Positions 1-9,900 of a DNA stretch of 64,000 bases are shown here, in pieces. Position numbers and translations under genes: made by a program. The stretch is taken from NCBI RefSeq assembly GCF_009669305.1, contig NZ_SADB01000001.1, positions 124,001 to 188,000 of the forward strand, written 5' to 3'. Below the pieces are notes generated by a model. The model was not told where the DNA came from, made no database searches, and saw nothing but the letters and a program-made list of their open reading frames with translations. This DNA comes from Ancylomarina sp. 16SWW S1-10-2 (GTDB lineage Bacteria > Bacteroidota > Bacteroidia > Bacteroidales > Marinifilaceae). How positions within the stretch are numbered: position 1 is the stretch's first letter; every line of letters begins with the position of its first letter.

Positions 1-429
1 CTTGTGAAACCTAGTACCTACATGAACCTTAGTGGTAAAGCTGTGAACTACTGGTTACAAAAGGAGAATATTCCTATTGAAAATTTGCTAGTTCTTGTAG
101 ATGATTTAGCTCTTCCCTTTGGAACACTTCGCTTACGAGGAAAAGGAAGCGATGCAGGACACAACGGTTTAAAACATATCAACGAAACATTAGGTCATCA
201 AAATTACACCCGACTTCGTTTTGGAATAGGAGCTGATTTTAGCCGTGGTAAACAAATTGATTACGTATTGGGCAAATGGTCAGAAGAAGAAATTGAAAAA
301 CTACCTGACTTATACAAAATTTGTATCAACATGATTAAAGGTATTAGTACAATTGGGCTACAGCGTACAATGACAGCTTATAATACCAAAAAGGAAACTA
401 AAAAACCGAAAAGCGAAACAACTGAATAA
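1..429 (+). CDS. pth: Peptidyl-tRNA hydrolase, C-terminal part (5' end outside window)
   Basis: Pth cleaves the ester bond of peptidyl-tRNAs that drop off the ribosome, recycling tRNA. About 142 C-terminal residues are visible; the family is usually about 190 residues, so the N-terminus with the catalytic histidine lies before the window. The reading frame is open from base 1. Family signatures are the [10 protein letters not shown] stretch, the VDDLALPFG segment (VDDL/HDDLDLP in other Pth proteins) and [11 protein letters not shown], which holds the conserved Asn of the active site. A Lys/Glu-rich tail ends the protein. The next gene starts 114 bp downstream on the same strand. Confidence 0.95.
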   Translation, partial: LVKPSTYMNLSGKAVNYWLQKENIPIENLLVLVDDLALPFGTLRLRGKGSDAGHNGLKHINETLGHQNYTRLRFGIGADFSRGKQIDYVLGKWSEEEIEKLPDLYKICINMIKGISTIGLQRTMTAYNTKKETKKPKSETTE

Positions 430-543
430 GTACTTATAATATTTATAAGTTTAAAGTTAATGAACAGTGTAATTTACTTACAAGTACTCAAGGCACTTTA
501 AATACTTTAGGCACTATCTTTAATGCCAAAATAAGTTTGTACT

Positions 544-921
544 ATGGATAAAGTTAGAATTGACAAATGGCTGTGGGCTGTGCGTATCTTCAAAACAAGA
601 AGTATGGCTTCTGAAGCTTGTAAAAAAGGAAAAGTTACAATTAATGGTGTGAGCATAAAACCTTCGAGAGAAGTTAGATTAAATGAGCTTATAGACCTTA
701 GAGTTCCTCCCATTACACGAACGTATAAGGTGCTTGACATCTCAGGCAAAAGGATGGGAGCCAAACTGGCTGTCGATTTTGTAAAAGATGTTACCGCTCA
801 AGACCAACTCGACTTATTGGATGCAACCAAAACCTTTGGTTTCGAAAAAAGAGATAGAAGTATAGGTAGACCAACCAAACACGACAGACGAATGATTGAT
901 AAACTTAAAGATATCAATTAA
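544..921 (+). CDS. S4-domain RNA-binding protein (Hsp15/RqcP-like)
   Basis: A 125-residue protein beginning with an S4 RNA-binding fold (about residues 4-65): the opening VRIDKWLWAVRIFKTRS and the KGKVTINGVSIKPS turn are typical of the Hsp15 (HslR) / YlmH-like small S4 proteins, which bind ribosomal RNA or stalled 50S-peptidyl-tRNA complexes. The C-terminal half is basic and charged. It follows pth, another gene dealing with peptidyl-tRNA, which fits a role in ribosome rescue, but that is inference. A TAAGTTTG sequence at 532-539 lies only 4 bp before the ATG and could be a promoter of a nearly leaderless mRNA or chance. Confidence 0.85.
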   Translation: MDKVRIDKWLWAVRIFKTRSMASEACKKGKVTINGVSIKPSREVRLNELIDLRVPPITRTYKVLDISGKRMGAKLAVDFVKDVTAQDQLDLLDATKTFGFEKRDRSIGRPTKHDRRMIDKLKDIN

Positions 922-964
922 CCGTTTATCTAAAGAAATTACAAATATATTTTATATCCCAACG

Positions 965-1504
965 ATGATTATAGCACAAGAAAAAAGAAAGACCAATTTA
1001 GCTGAATATATCCTTTACATGTGGCAAATTGAAGACCTCATAAGAGCTTATAAATTTGATATTAATTTAATTACCGAAGCCGTTCTTCAACACTTTCAGC
1101 AACCAGAAGAAAAGCAGATTGAGATTAAAGAGTGGTACGAGAATTTAATTGAAATGATGAAAATTGAGAAGGTCGAAGAAAAAGGACATCTACAAATCAT
1201 CAAAAACAATATTAACGAGCTATTCGATTTCCATATACATTTGCTTAATAATGTAAAAGATACTGCTTATATCGCCTTATTTCAAAAATCGGCTGGTTAT
1301 ATTGCTGAATTCAAATCTAAATCGCAAGCCGATGAAGACAGCAATGACATTGAGCTTTGTCTAACTGCTCTTTATGGTATTTTAATGCTTCGACTTCAGA
1401 AAAAAGAGATATCAAAGGATACACTTGCAGCCGTTAGTTCATTTAGCGAAATGATTGCTTCACTTACTGCAAAATATAAAGCTTTCGAAGAAGACAAAGA
1501 CTAA
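965..1504 (+). CDS. DUF4924 family protein
   Basis: A 179-residue cytoplasmic protein of unknown function. The N-terminus MIIAQEKRKTNLAEYILYMW is characteristic of DUF4924, a family found in Bacteroidota. The ATG at 965 was chosen because it matches this family start; an in-frame ATG at 896 would add 23 non-conserved residues and overlap the S4-domain gene by 26 bp. It is predicted mostly alpha-helical, with a charged central segment. It sits in a plus-strand series with the S4-domain protein and an EamA transporter; no functional link is visible. Confidence 0.85.
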   Translation: MIIAQEKRKTNLAEYILYMWQIEDLIRAYKFDINLITEAVLQHFQQPEEKQIEIKEWYENLIEMMKIEKVEEKGHLQIIKNNINELFDFHIHLLNNVKDTAYIALFQKSAGYIAEFKSKSQADEDSNDIELCLTALYGILMLRLQKKEISKDTLAAVSSFSEMIASLTAKYKAFEEDKD

Positions 1505-1534
1505 TTTTAAAAAAAATAATTCAATAACTAGACC

Positions 1535-2395
1535 ATGCAAGCAAAATACAAAAACTGGACATTATTACTCTTAGTTTCTTTCATCTGGGGAAGCCCATAT
1601 ATTTTAAGAGAAATTGCACTTAAGAGTTTCACGCACAGCCAAGTTGCAGCCTTTCAGGTCTTTTTATCTTTTGTTTTATTTTTGCCTCTCATCTTCAAGA
1701 ACTTTAACAAGTTAAACAAAAAAAATATTGGACCATTATTACTTTCTGGTATTGCAGGAAATATTGGTCCATCATTCTTTTTTGCAAAGGCACAAACCCT
1801 CATCAACTCATCCATGGCAGGCATGCTAAATGCCATGCTACCGAGTATTACACTAGTTCTAGCTATTTTATTTTTCAAAGGAAAATCAAATAAAAATACG
1901 ATTCTAGGTATTGCTCTCGGATTCATTGGAGCTCTTATAATTGCCTTTATGGGCGACTCAATGGGAAGCACACAATTTATGGGTGTCTTTTACGTCTTTA
2001 TGGCTATTCTTTCAGTGGCAATTAGTATTAATATTGTCAGCTTTGCTCTACCTAAACTCAATGGAATTGAAATTGCATCTTTAGCTTTCCTTTTTGTTGG
2101 TCCTATGGCAGGAGCCTTTCTGCTGACTACTGATTTACAAAGTGTGATTACATCTGAAAATTTTGCCGAAAGCGCAGGCATGCTAGCCTTGTTGGCTGTT
2201 TTAACTTTCTTTGGCGTTATTTTCTACAACCAATTAATTAAGCGATCCTCTTATATATTTGCAGCATCAATCGCTTACCTTATACCTATTGTAGCCTTAT
2301 TTTGGGGAATTACCATTGGTGGCGATCATATTACAATAAGCCAAATAGTAGCAATAGCACTTATACTTGTTGGGGTAAACTTAACACATAGATAA
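1535..2395 (+). CDS. EamA/DMT-superfamily transporter
   Basis: A 286-residue integral membrane protein with about ten hydrophobic segments arranged as two EamA repeats (roughly residues 6-137 and 150-284), the drug/metabolite transporter architecture. The N-terminal WTLLLLVSFIWGSPYILREIA is a typical first EamA helix, and the second repeat closes with IGGDHITISQIVAIALILVGV. The substrate cannot be read from sequence; relatives export amino acids, nucleotides or drugs. It lies 30 bp after the DUF4924 gene and 41 bp before lnt, so the three may be cotranscribed. Confidence 0.85.
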   Translation: MQAKYKNWTLLLLVSFIWGSPYILREIALKSFTHSQVAAFQVFLSFVLFLPLIFKNFNKLNKKNIGPLLLSGIAGNIGPSFFFAKAQTLINSSMAGMLNAMLPSITLVLAILFFKGKSNKNTILGIALGFIGALIIAFMGDSMGSTQFMGVFYVFMAILSVAISINIVSFALPKLNGIEIASLAFLFVGPMAGAFLLTTDLQSVITSENFAESAGMLALLAVLTFFGVIFYNQLIKRSSYIFAASIAYLIPIVALFWGITIGGDHITISQIVAIALILVGVNLTHR

Positions 2396-2436
2396 GCATC
2401 AAAAAGTAGTCTCTTTATTGAATAATTCTATAGAAA

Positions 2437-3999
2437 ATGAAATACAGAACAGGTCTATTGGCAGTTTTATCAGGTATTTTACTTGCACTGCCTTGGACTT
2501 ATTCTAATTTCTTTTTCACGATATTCTGTGCCTTTATACCACTTCTAATTATCGAAGAAGAAAGTCACAAACAAGATAATCCTCATTGGCTTTTTAATTA
2601 TTCGTTTCTAGCTTTTCTAATTTGGAATATATTAGCCTACTGGTGGGTATCAGAAGCGCAAATTATAGGATCAATCCTCATTATACTTATTAACTCTGCC
2701 ATTCAAGCAACCGTCTTTTGGCTAATTTCAATTACTCGAAAACAACTTAAAATACCAATTCTCGTTCCTTTCCTAATTATCGGATTAGGTTTTGAATATT
2801 TTCATACACAATGGGATTTAGCTTGGCCTTGGCTTAACTTGGGTAATGCCTTTGCCGCTCACCCCAAACTGATACAATGGTACGAATTTACAGGTGTTAG
2901 AGGCGGCAGTTTATGGATTATCCTAATTAACGTCACTTTATATGGTTTGTTCAAGGTAAGAAATTACAAGAACCTAATAGTGACAATATTTCTATTCCTT
3001 ATTCCCATTGCAATTTCATTCTACTTATATAATCAAGACGAGATTATTACCTCTAAAAAAAGCTTTACACTTATTCAACCCAACCTAGATCCTTATACGG
3101 AAAAATTTAATCCCAAGAATGAGAAAATTCACCTCGATGCATTTATTAGGATAACAGATTCACTACTTCAAACAGATGTAACAGATTATGTTTTTGGACC
3201 AGAAACAATGATTCTTCAAGCAATTAATGAAGAAAACCCTACAGAGTCGGAATCATACAACAGCTTATTAAATCTAAAAAAGAAATATCCAAAAACAGAA
3301 TTTTTCATTGGCGCTCATACTTATCTAAAACTAGAAGATAAAATCCCACCTGGAAGCCGATTTAACAGCGATAAAAACTTTTATTACGAGGCTTTTAACT
3401 CAGCCTTATTCCTTGACGACAAAGACAAACCAAACTTTTATCACAAAACAAAACTTGTTCCTCTATTCGAACGTATGCCATTTGTACAATATTTAAGTTT
3501 CTTGGGAAAATATTCACTGGAACTTGGCGGATATAATGGAACGTATAGCAACAGAAATACGGTGGATTCTTTTCTAAAAAGCGATTCAACTGAAATTATT
3601 CCTATCGTTTGTTTTGAATCCATTTTTGGTGATTATTGCTCAAAAAGAGTCAATAATAAAGCTGGCTTTATATGTATGATTACGAATGATGGTTGGTGGA
3701 AAAATTCCTTGGGTTATAAATATCATTTTAATTTTTCTCTATTACGTGCAATCGAAAGTAGAAGACAAATTATTCGAGTGGCAAACAATGGTTTGTCTGC
3801 AATAATCAACACCAAAGGTGAAGTCGAGTTACAAAGCCAATGGTGGAAAAAAACAATTTTGAAAGGAGAAGTCAAGCTTTATAGCAAAAAAACCTTCTAT
3901 TCTACTTATGGAGATTATATTGGTCGAATTACAGCATTCTTTGCTGTCCTTTTATTAATCTTTGTTAAAATCAGAAGGATAAGTCAATCAAAATACTAA
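2437..3999 (+). CDS. lnt: Apolipoprotein N-acyltransferase
   Basis: Lnt adds the third acyl chain to the N-terminal cysteine of lipoproteins in the inner membrane. The 520-residue length is normal. The first ~200 residues are hydrophobic helices; the periplasmic nitrilase (CN-hydrolase) domain follows. The catalytic triad is visible as Glu about 256 (VFGPETM), Lys about 339 (HKTKLVPLFE) and Cys about 392 (VCFESIFG). The NDGWW motif after it is also typical. A last hydrophobic helix near residues 495-512 re-anchors the C-terminus. The presence of gldD, a lipoprotein, in the same window shows a substrate class. Confidence 0.93.
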   Translation: MKYRTGLLAVLSGILLALPWTYSNFFFTIFCAFIPLLIIEEESHKQDNPHWLFNYSFLAFLIWNILAYWWVSEAQIIGSILIILINSAIQATVFWLISITRKQLKIPILVPFLIIGLGFEYFHTQWDLAWPWLNLGNAFAAHPKLIQWYEFTGVRGGSLWIILINVTLYGLFKVRNYKNLIVTIFLFLIPIAISFYLYNQDEIITSKKSFTLIQPNLDPYTEKFNPKNEKIHLDAFIRITDSLLQTDVTDYVFGPETMILQAINEENPTESESYNSLLNLKKKYPKTEFFIGAHTYLKLEDKIPPGSRFNSDKNFYYEAFNSALFLDDKDKPNFYHKTKLVPLFERMPFVQYLSFLGKYSLELGGYNGTYSNRNTVDSFLKSDSTEIIPIVCFESIFGDYCSKRVNNKAGFICMITNDGWWKNSLGYKYHFNFSLLRAIESRRQIIRVANNGLSAIINTKGEVELQSQWWKKTILKGEVKLYSKKTFYSTYGDYIGRITAFFAVLLLIFVKIRRISQSKY

Positions 4000-4018
4000 T
4001 TCTTAAATAAAGCCTTCC

Positions 4019-4026
4019 TATTTTTG
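4019..4026 (+). promoter_or_regulatory. Candidate Bacteroidota -7 element (TATTTTTG)
   Basis: The octamer matches the TAnnTTTG consensus of the Bacteroidota primary sigma factor and lies 72 bp before the ATG at 4098, in the gap after lnt. No clear TTG is seen at the -33 position, so the call is tentative. Confidence 0.35.
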
Positions 4027-4097
4027 ATAGGCTAATAATGGAATCTTTTAACTCCATTATATCTGAACAATCCATTATAACACAAAACATTCTGAAT

Positions 4098-5156
4098 ATG
4101 AAAACACTTTTTAAAATAACATTATTTGCGATACTAAGCATCGCATTAAACATACAAGCCAAAGCTGAAATTAAAACTAAAAAGGTTTCAAAAACCTACT
4201 CGGCAAGTACATATTTAAAAATTGACACACGTTATTCTCGTGTAGAATTTAAAACTTGGGATAAAAACGAGATTAAATTTGATATTGCAATCTCTGCAGA
4301 AGGGAAGAAAGCTGATAAAATTCAAACCATGCTAGACAATATCAATATCGATATGACTGAAGGTGATGATTTGATTATTGTTAAAACGGTTTTTGGAGAT
4401 TTTTTCACCTTTAAAAAATTAAGCAATTCCATTTTTAATAAGGGTAAGGTGAAAATAAGCTATACAGTTTATCTTCCAGCAAAGACACAACTCGATTTAG
4501 TTCAAAAAAATTCGACCATATTCATTGCAAATCATACTGGGAATATCAAACTTGATTTATCTAGTTGTGAGTTCACTGCCGAAAACTTATCAGGAGAAAA
4601 TGACTTTCAATTACGATCAAGCAGCTTTCTTAAAATTAGAGAAATTAATGAAATGAATATAGATGCAGGAGGTTCCGAAATTAATATTGAAGAGGCTAAC
4701 TCAGTTACGGGTGAGAGTCGTGATTCAAAATACAAATTAGGTACTATCAACAAACTAAACATTAAATCTTCTCGAGACAATTTTGAAATCAAAGAGATTG
4801 AATCACTTTACGGTTCATCAAGTATGAGTAAGTTTGACATTAGTTATTTGGGTAATGAAATTGATTACGATATCAACTTGGGACACTTATTCGTTTTCAA
4901 TGTAGACTATATGTTCAATTTTATAAAACTAGATTCTAAACTCGGTAACCTTGGACTGAGCTTTAGTAGTAAATCAAACTTCAATTACGAAATTAACCAC
5001 CGTGCTGTTAAATTTGATAAGACTAGTGATTTCGATTTAGAATCGGACAAAACCATGGATGGAAAAACAGTAATATCAAAAGGTAAATTTGGTTCTAAAG
5101 AAGCTATTTCAGAAGTTAATATTAGAGCAAACAATTGTAAGCTCAAATTGGAATAA
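4098..5156 (+). CDS. Secreted beta-rich protein of unknown function (DUF4097-like)
   Basis: A 352-residue protein with a signal peptide (MKTLFKITLFAILSIALNIQ then AKA-E). The ATG at 4098 was preferred over the in-frame ATG at 4038 because it starts the signal peptide cleanly. The mature part is made of short alternating polar/hydrophobic strands with many Asn, Asp, Ser and Lys, the pattern of the DUF4097 / adhesin-like beta-solenoid proteins common in Bacteroidota. No catalytic motif is seen. It probably resides in the periplasm or on the cell surface. Function is unknown; DUF4097 assignment is by general pattern only. Confidence 0.6.
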   Translation: MKTLFKITLFAILSIALNIQAKAEIKTKKVSKTYSASTYLKIDTRYSRVEFKTWDKNEIKFDIAISAEGKKADKIQTMLDNINIDMTEGDDLIIVKTVFGDFFTFKKLSNSIFNKGKVKISYTVYLPAKTQLDLVQKNSTIFIANHTGNIKLDLSSCEFTAENLSGENDFQLRSSSFLKIREINEMNIDAGGSEINIEEANSVTGESRDSKYKLGTINKLNIKSSRDNFEIKEIESLYGSSSMSKFDISYLGNEIDYDINLGHLFVFNVDYMFNFIKLDSKLGNLGLSFSSKSNFNYEINHRAVKFDKTSDFDLESDKTMDGKTVISKGKFGSKEAISEVNIRANNCKLKLE

Positions 5157-5174
5157 AATCAATTATTAATATTG

Positions 5175-5281
5175 CACGCAGAGTGCGCAAAGAAAAATAA
5201 CGCAAAAAAAAACGCAAAGTGCTCTTCAATTATATGTCGACACTTTGCGTTCTTCGCAAAAATATTAGCGGTTTTTGCGTG
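5175..5281. repeat. Long imperfect palindrome built on a GCAAAGTG-type repeat
   Basis: A perfect 11-bp inverted repeat (AACGCAAAGTG at 5211-5221, CACTTTGCGTT at 5241-5251, 19-bp loop) is the core of a larger imperfect palindrome whose ends also pair (CACGCA at 5175-5180 with TGCGTG at 5276-5281). Short GCAAAG / CGCAAAA units recur on both arms. It sits in the gap between two convergent genes, so it can act as a bidirectional terminator. Repeats of GCAAAG-rich type are common between genes in Bacteroidota genomes. Confidence 0.7.
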
Positions 5282-5321
5282 AAACCTCTTCGAGAAGGAC
5301 ACACATACCTTTTTGTAATTT

Positions 5322-6725
5322 CTATTTATCCAACTTCTTTAATAGTTCTCGAGCAATTACAACACCATTAACCGAAGCTTGCATTAAACCACGCGTAATA
5401 CCTGGTCCATCTCCCCCCATATAAAGGTTCTTTACAGAAAACGTTTGGAAATCCTTACCAACTTTGGCAACATTAGAATAGAACTTCACCTCAACACCAT
5501 AAAGTAAAGTTTCATCTGAAGCTAAACCTGGCGTAACCTTATCTAGAGCCATTATCATCTCACGAATATCCTTGAGTATTCTATGAGGCAATACCAAGCT
5601 TAAATCTCCTGGAACGGCATCCTTAAGCGTAGGAATAATATTATTTCGATACAAACGATCTTTTGTAGTACGACGACCACGCATAAAATCACCAAATCGT
5701 TGAACCATAATCTGATTTTTCGTAAGCATATTAGCTAATCGTGCAATATGTTTCCCATATTGAATAGGTTCATTAAATGGCTCAGTAAACTTTTGTGAGA
5801 CCAATAAAGCAAAGTTTGTATTATCACTCTTTAAATCTTTAAAACTATGGCCGTTCACAACAGCCAAGTCATTCTCGTAATATTCGGATGATACAAATCC
5901 CCCAGGGTTTGAACAGAAGGTCCTCACCTTATCGTCAAAAGTTTTAGTGTAGTGAATCAACTTAGCCTCGTAGAAATTATCATTTATCTCCTGCATAATT
6001 TCGTTACGACACTCAACTCGAACACCTATATCTACAACGCCTACTTCTGTTGAAATATTCTCTTGTTTACATTTCTGCATTAACCAATCGGCACCTTCTC
6101 GTCCAACAGAAACCATGACTTGATCAGCAAGATAATCCCCACTGCCATTTCTAACGCCTTTAATGACTTCATCTTCTATAATCAAATCGTTAACAGCAGA
6201 ATTAAATTTCACCTCTACACCTTCACCAGTAAGATAATCATAAAGCTTATGATAAAGTTCTTGAGCCTTTTCAGTTCCCAAATGGCGAACTGGACAATGC
6301 ACTAATTTTAAATTTGCTTCAATCGCCCTTCGTCTGATATCTTTCATTTCAGGACTGAATGTCTCCCCATGAATATCACCAGCAGCTCCAAACTCTAAAT
6401 AAACCTCATCGGTATACTTAATAAGTTCCATGGTTTTTTCCACTCCCAAATAATCAGGTAAATGCCCTCCAACTTCGTGAGATAAAGAAAGTTTTCCATC
6501 AGAGAATGCTCCTGCTCCAGCCCACCCCGTAGTAATACTGCAAGGTTTACAATGTGTACAAACGCCTCCATTTGAATGCTTAGGACATTTCCGATTGGAA
6601 ATTCCTCTGCCTTTTTCAAGCATTAAAATATTCAACTTTTTACCAGACTTAACCAGTTCGTAGGCACAAAATATACCAGCTGGTCCAGCTCCTACAATAA
6701 TTACATCGTACTTTTTTGTCATCAT
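5322..6725 (-). CDS. FAD-dependent dehydrogenase (COG2509-type) with N-terminal cysteine cluster
   Basis: A 467-residue flavoprotein of uncharacterised physiological function. The N-terminus carries the Rossmann dinucleotide motif (IIVGAGPAGIFCAYEL, residues 9-24) and the C-terminus the second FAD-contact motif (LYMGGDGPGITRGLMQASVNG). Between them, Cys47, Cys56, Cys59 and Cys62 form a C-x8-C-x2-C-x2-C set followed by the family hallmark GWAGAGAFSDGKLS. The spacing resembles an iron-sulfur ligand set, but this is inference. ATGATG gives two adjacent starts. It is transcribed alone, converging on the secreted-protein gene across the palindrome at 5175-5281. Confidence 0.85.
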   Translation of the reverse strand: MMTKKYDVIIVGAGPAGIFCAYELVKSGKKLNILMLEKGRGISNRKCPKHSNGGVCTHCKPCSITTGWAGAGAFSDGKLSLSHEVGGHLPDYLGVEKTMELIKYTDEVYLEFGAAGDIHGETFSPEMKDIRRRAIEANLKLVHCPVRHLGTEKAQELYHKLYDYLTGEGVEVKFNSAVNDLIIEDEVIKGVRNGSGDYLADQVMVSVGREGADWLMQKCKQENISTEVGVVDIGVRVECRNEIMQEINDNFYEAKLIHYTKTFDDKVRTFCSNPGGFVSSEYYENDLAVVNGHSFKDLKSDNTNFALLVSQKFTEPFNEPIQYGKHIARLANMLTKNQIMVQRFGDFMRGRRTTKDRLYRNNIIPTLKDAVPGDLSLVLPHRILKDIREMIMALDKVTPGLASDETLLYGVEVKFYSNVAKVGKDFQTFSVKNLYMGGDGPGITRGLMQASVNGVVIARELLKKLDK

Positions 6726-6906
6726 TATTAATTAAAAAATTAAACATAGATGAGATTTGGGATGAATGCATCGCTTGACTCTTCTTTTAAGCGGTTCGCT
6801 AAAAGCAAACTCTCAAAGATAGAAAATATTAAGGCTTAAAAGACTTATATATGATACTATCACCTAATTGAATCCACTCTAAATAAAGGAAATAATAGAC
6901 AGAAAA

Positions 6907-6932
6907 AAGGCTGCTCTTTTAAGAACAGCCTT
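6907..6932 (-). terminator. Rho-independent terminator after the tricorn-like protease gene
   Basis: On the minus strand AAGGCTGTTC pairs with GAGCAGCCTT around a short loop and is followed by a run of T. It lies about 40 bp past the stop codon of the protease gene. Confidence 0.85.
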
Positions 6933-6970
6933 GTATATCAATGAATAAAATTTAACTCTTTTGAATTAAA

Positions 6971-9900
6971 CTACTCAACAGTTTTCAACAAATCTTCTAC
7001 AGCACCATCAAGTTGCTGATCGATTCCTTTATCAATCTTACCTGGCATATTTTTAATGATAACGTCAGGAATAGTTTGATTATTTTCCATCCATTCGCCT
7101 TTTTTATTTTTAGAACTTACAGGAACTGATCCCCAAAGCACATTCCCATTTTGCAACATTTCCCATCCTGCAAAACTACATGTTCCAGGAACTGGCATTC
7201 CAATCATTCTTCCAATTCCTAAATCTTGGTAACCACATGCAAAACAAGAACCATCGCTATACTGAGCTTCTCCTACAAGTGCAACGCTAGGCTTAGTCCA
7301 TCGGTAGTTAGGTTCAAAACCTAAGACTCTATCTTCAATGGCATAATCAAGAAAACGAACACCAGTTAAAAACATTGATAGATCTCCAACAAGATCACCA
7401 CCACCATTAAAACGAGTATCTACAATCAATCCCTCTTTATCGAAAAATTTCCCCATAGCCTTTTCGTATAAATCACGGTATTTACCATCATTCATTCCTG
7501 GAAGATGCACATACCCCAATTTGCCGTTACTCAATCGTTCAACATCAGCTTCATTTTTCTTTACCCAACGCTCATACAATAAACCACCTTCGGCTCTTAA
7601 AGAAATAGGCTTCATCGTAATATCCTGCGACTTTTTAGTTGAAGGATCATAAACATGAAGTAAAGTAAATTCCCCTGCTTTTCTATTTAGATATTTCGCA
7701 AAATCAACATTAGCATCAATACTTACACCATTAATATCTTGAATAATCATACCGGGTTTAATTTTGATATGATCTTTATCTAGAGGTCCATTCTTAATAA
7801 TCTCAGTTATCTTAATTCCTTGTCCCTTATAAGAGTAATCGAAGAAAACACCCAAAGAAGCAGTTTTATCAGCTCCAGACATGCTTCCATAATAACGAGC
7901 TCCACAGTGAGAAACATTTAATTCGCCTAACATTTCCGATAACATCTCTGCAAATTCAAAATCGTCACCAACAGATCCCAGCTTAGCTTGATAATTCACT
8001 TTTAAAGCATCCCAATCTACGCCATGATAATCCGAAATATAGAACATTGTTTTGACTCTCTTCCATACATGATTAAACATGTTTTGACGCTCAGCAGCAA
8101 GATCTAATTGCATCTCGCTTCTGGTTGTAACCGATTTTTTGGCTTTAGTTTTTACATCAATCGTAGAAATTCTTCCATCAGATAAAAGAAATAATGTCTT
8201 CATATCCTTATCCCACTGCAAACTTCCTGATTCAACACCAAGAGGCATTAACATCTTAGTCTCTTTAGTTCTTAACTTCGTTGTCCAAAGATTATATCCC
8301 TTTTCAAATTTAGCTAAGTAATAAAGATCCTCTCCATCTTTCGAAAGTACAGCATCACCCAATGTTGATGAGTGAATCGTTAATCTCACTTTTCTATCCT
8401 GAAGACCATCCCAATCGAACTTCAAGTCTTTCACTTTTGGTTCTTCTTTCTTATCTTCCTTTTTATCTTTTCCCTTTTTACTTTTTTTATCAGAATCCTT
8501 CTTCTCCTTCTCTTCTTTGTCTTTCTTTTCCTTATCGCTAATTTCTTTCCAAAGCTTATACTCAACCTTGCTCATATGGAACTTATCCCAGTCATCTTTT
8601 GTCAAGAAAAGAGAATAAACATCCATTTGTTTCGATCCTGAATTAGCTTGAGAACGAAGTCCATTTCTGTTTGAAAACCATAAAATCTGCTTACCGCCAT
8701 TAACCCATTTGGGTCCATAATCACCATAACCACTCTCAGTCAAGTTAATCATATCTTTAGAACCGTCAGCAGCTAACAAAACAGCCTCATCATTTCCCAT
8801 AGTTGGAGCATAAGAAACCAATAACCACTTACTATCAGGACTCCATTGGTAATATTGATCGCCATCACCCATATAATACAACTGCTTTGGAGTCATTATG
8901 GTGCGAAATTCTTTTTTATCAAGATTATAAACTCTTAATGTTGTCTTATTCTCTATAAAAGCAATTTCTTTTCCGTCAGGCGAATATTCAGCTTGGTAGT
9001 TATCCTTATCATTAACAATCACACTTTCCTCTTTCAATACAGTAGAAGCAAAGAAATACGGTTCTTTTTCGTTAACACGTTTTGTTTGGTAAACGCCCCA
9101 CTTCGCATTTCGCTCCGAAGAATACATGATAGCTTTTCCATCAGGTGAAAAACAAACAAATCTCTCTTGAGCTGGTGTATTCGTAATTCGTTTCGTCATT
9201 TTCGACTCAACTGAAGACACAAATACTTCTCCTCTTACAATATAAGCGACTTCTTTTCCATTTGGAGAAACTGCCATCTCCTTAATATGACCAGAAACTG
9301 GCAATACGCTCAAATTGTTATGTCTAGCTACAGAATGAACATTAACATTAACCAATTTAGCTTCCTGATTCTCAGCTTTAGTATATAAATCACCATTGTG
9401 AGTATAACAAAGTGTTCCGTTATTCGCCATACTCAAATAACGCACTGGGTGCATCTTAAAGTCGGTAATTTGCTCCTTTTCTGATGGATTCTTAATATTC
9501 AATTTATGAACATTAAAACAGCCACTTTCTTCACTTAAATAGTAAAGACTTTTTTCATCTGTTGAATAGATTGGATTACGATCTTCACCCTCAAAAGTTG
9601 TAAGTTTTGAATGTGTATCTGTCACAACATCATATTTCCAGATATCACGTGTGATAGATGATGTGTGATGCTTACGAAAATAATCTTCACCACCTTTTTT
9701 ATCTATATAAACAAGTTCTCGTCCATCTTTACGAACTTGAACTTCCTCAGCAGGAATCGTAAATACTTGTTCTACTCGTCCACCATTAGCATCTACCTGA
9801 TAAAGCTCTGGTTGAGATTTCGTATTATATTGACGGTGATCTTTCGTATCTAAACGTTGTCCACCAAAAATAACATTCTTATCGTCAGCACTAAATGAAA

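Noticed and set aside
896-964. Longer start of the DUF4924 gene at 896
   Set aside because: The extra 23 residues are not family-like, and they overlap the S4-domain gene. The family N-terminus begins at 965.
4011-4032. Terminator after lnt (AGCCT...AGGCT)
   Set aside because: The stem is only 5 bp, with a long imperfect loop and no T run on the plus strand.
8440-8545. Low-complexity Lys/Glu/Asp-rich segment in the tricorn-like gene as a repeat or assembly artefact
   Set aside because: It is in frame, lies between two beta-propeller blocks, and has the composition of a flexible linker.
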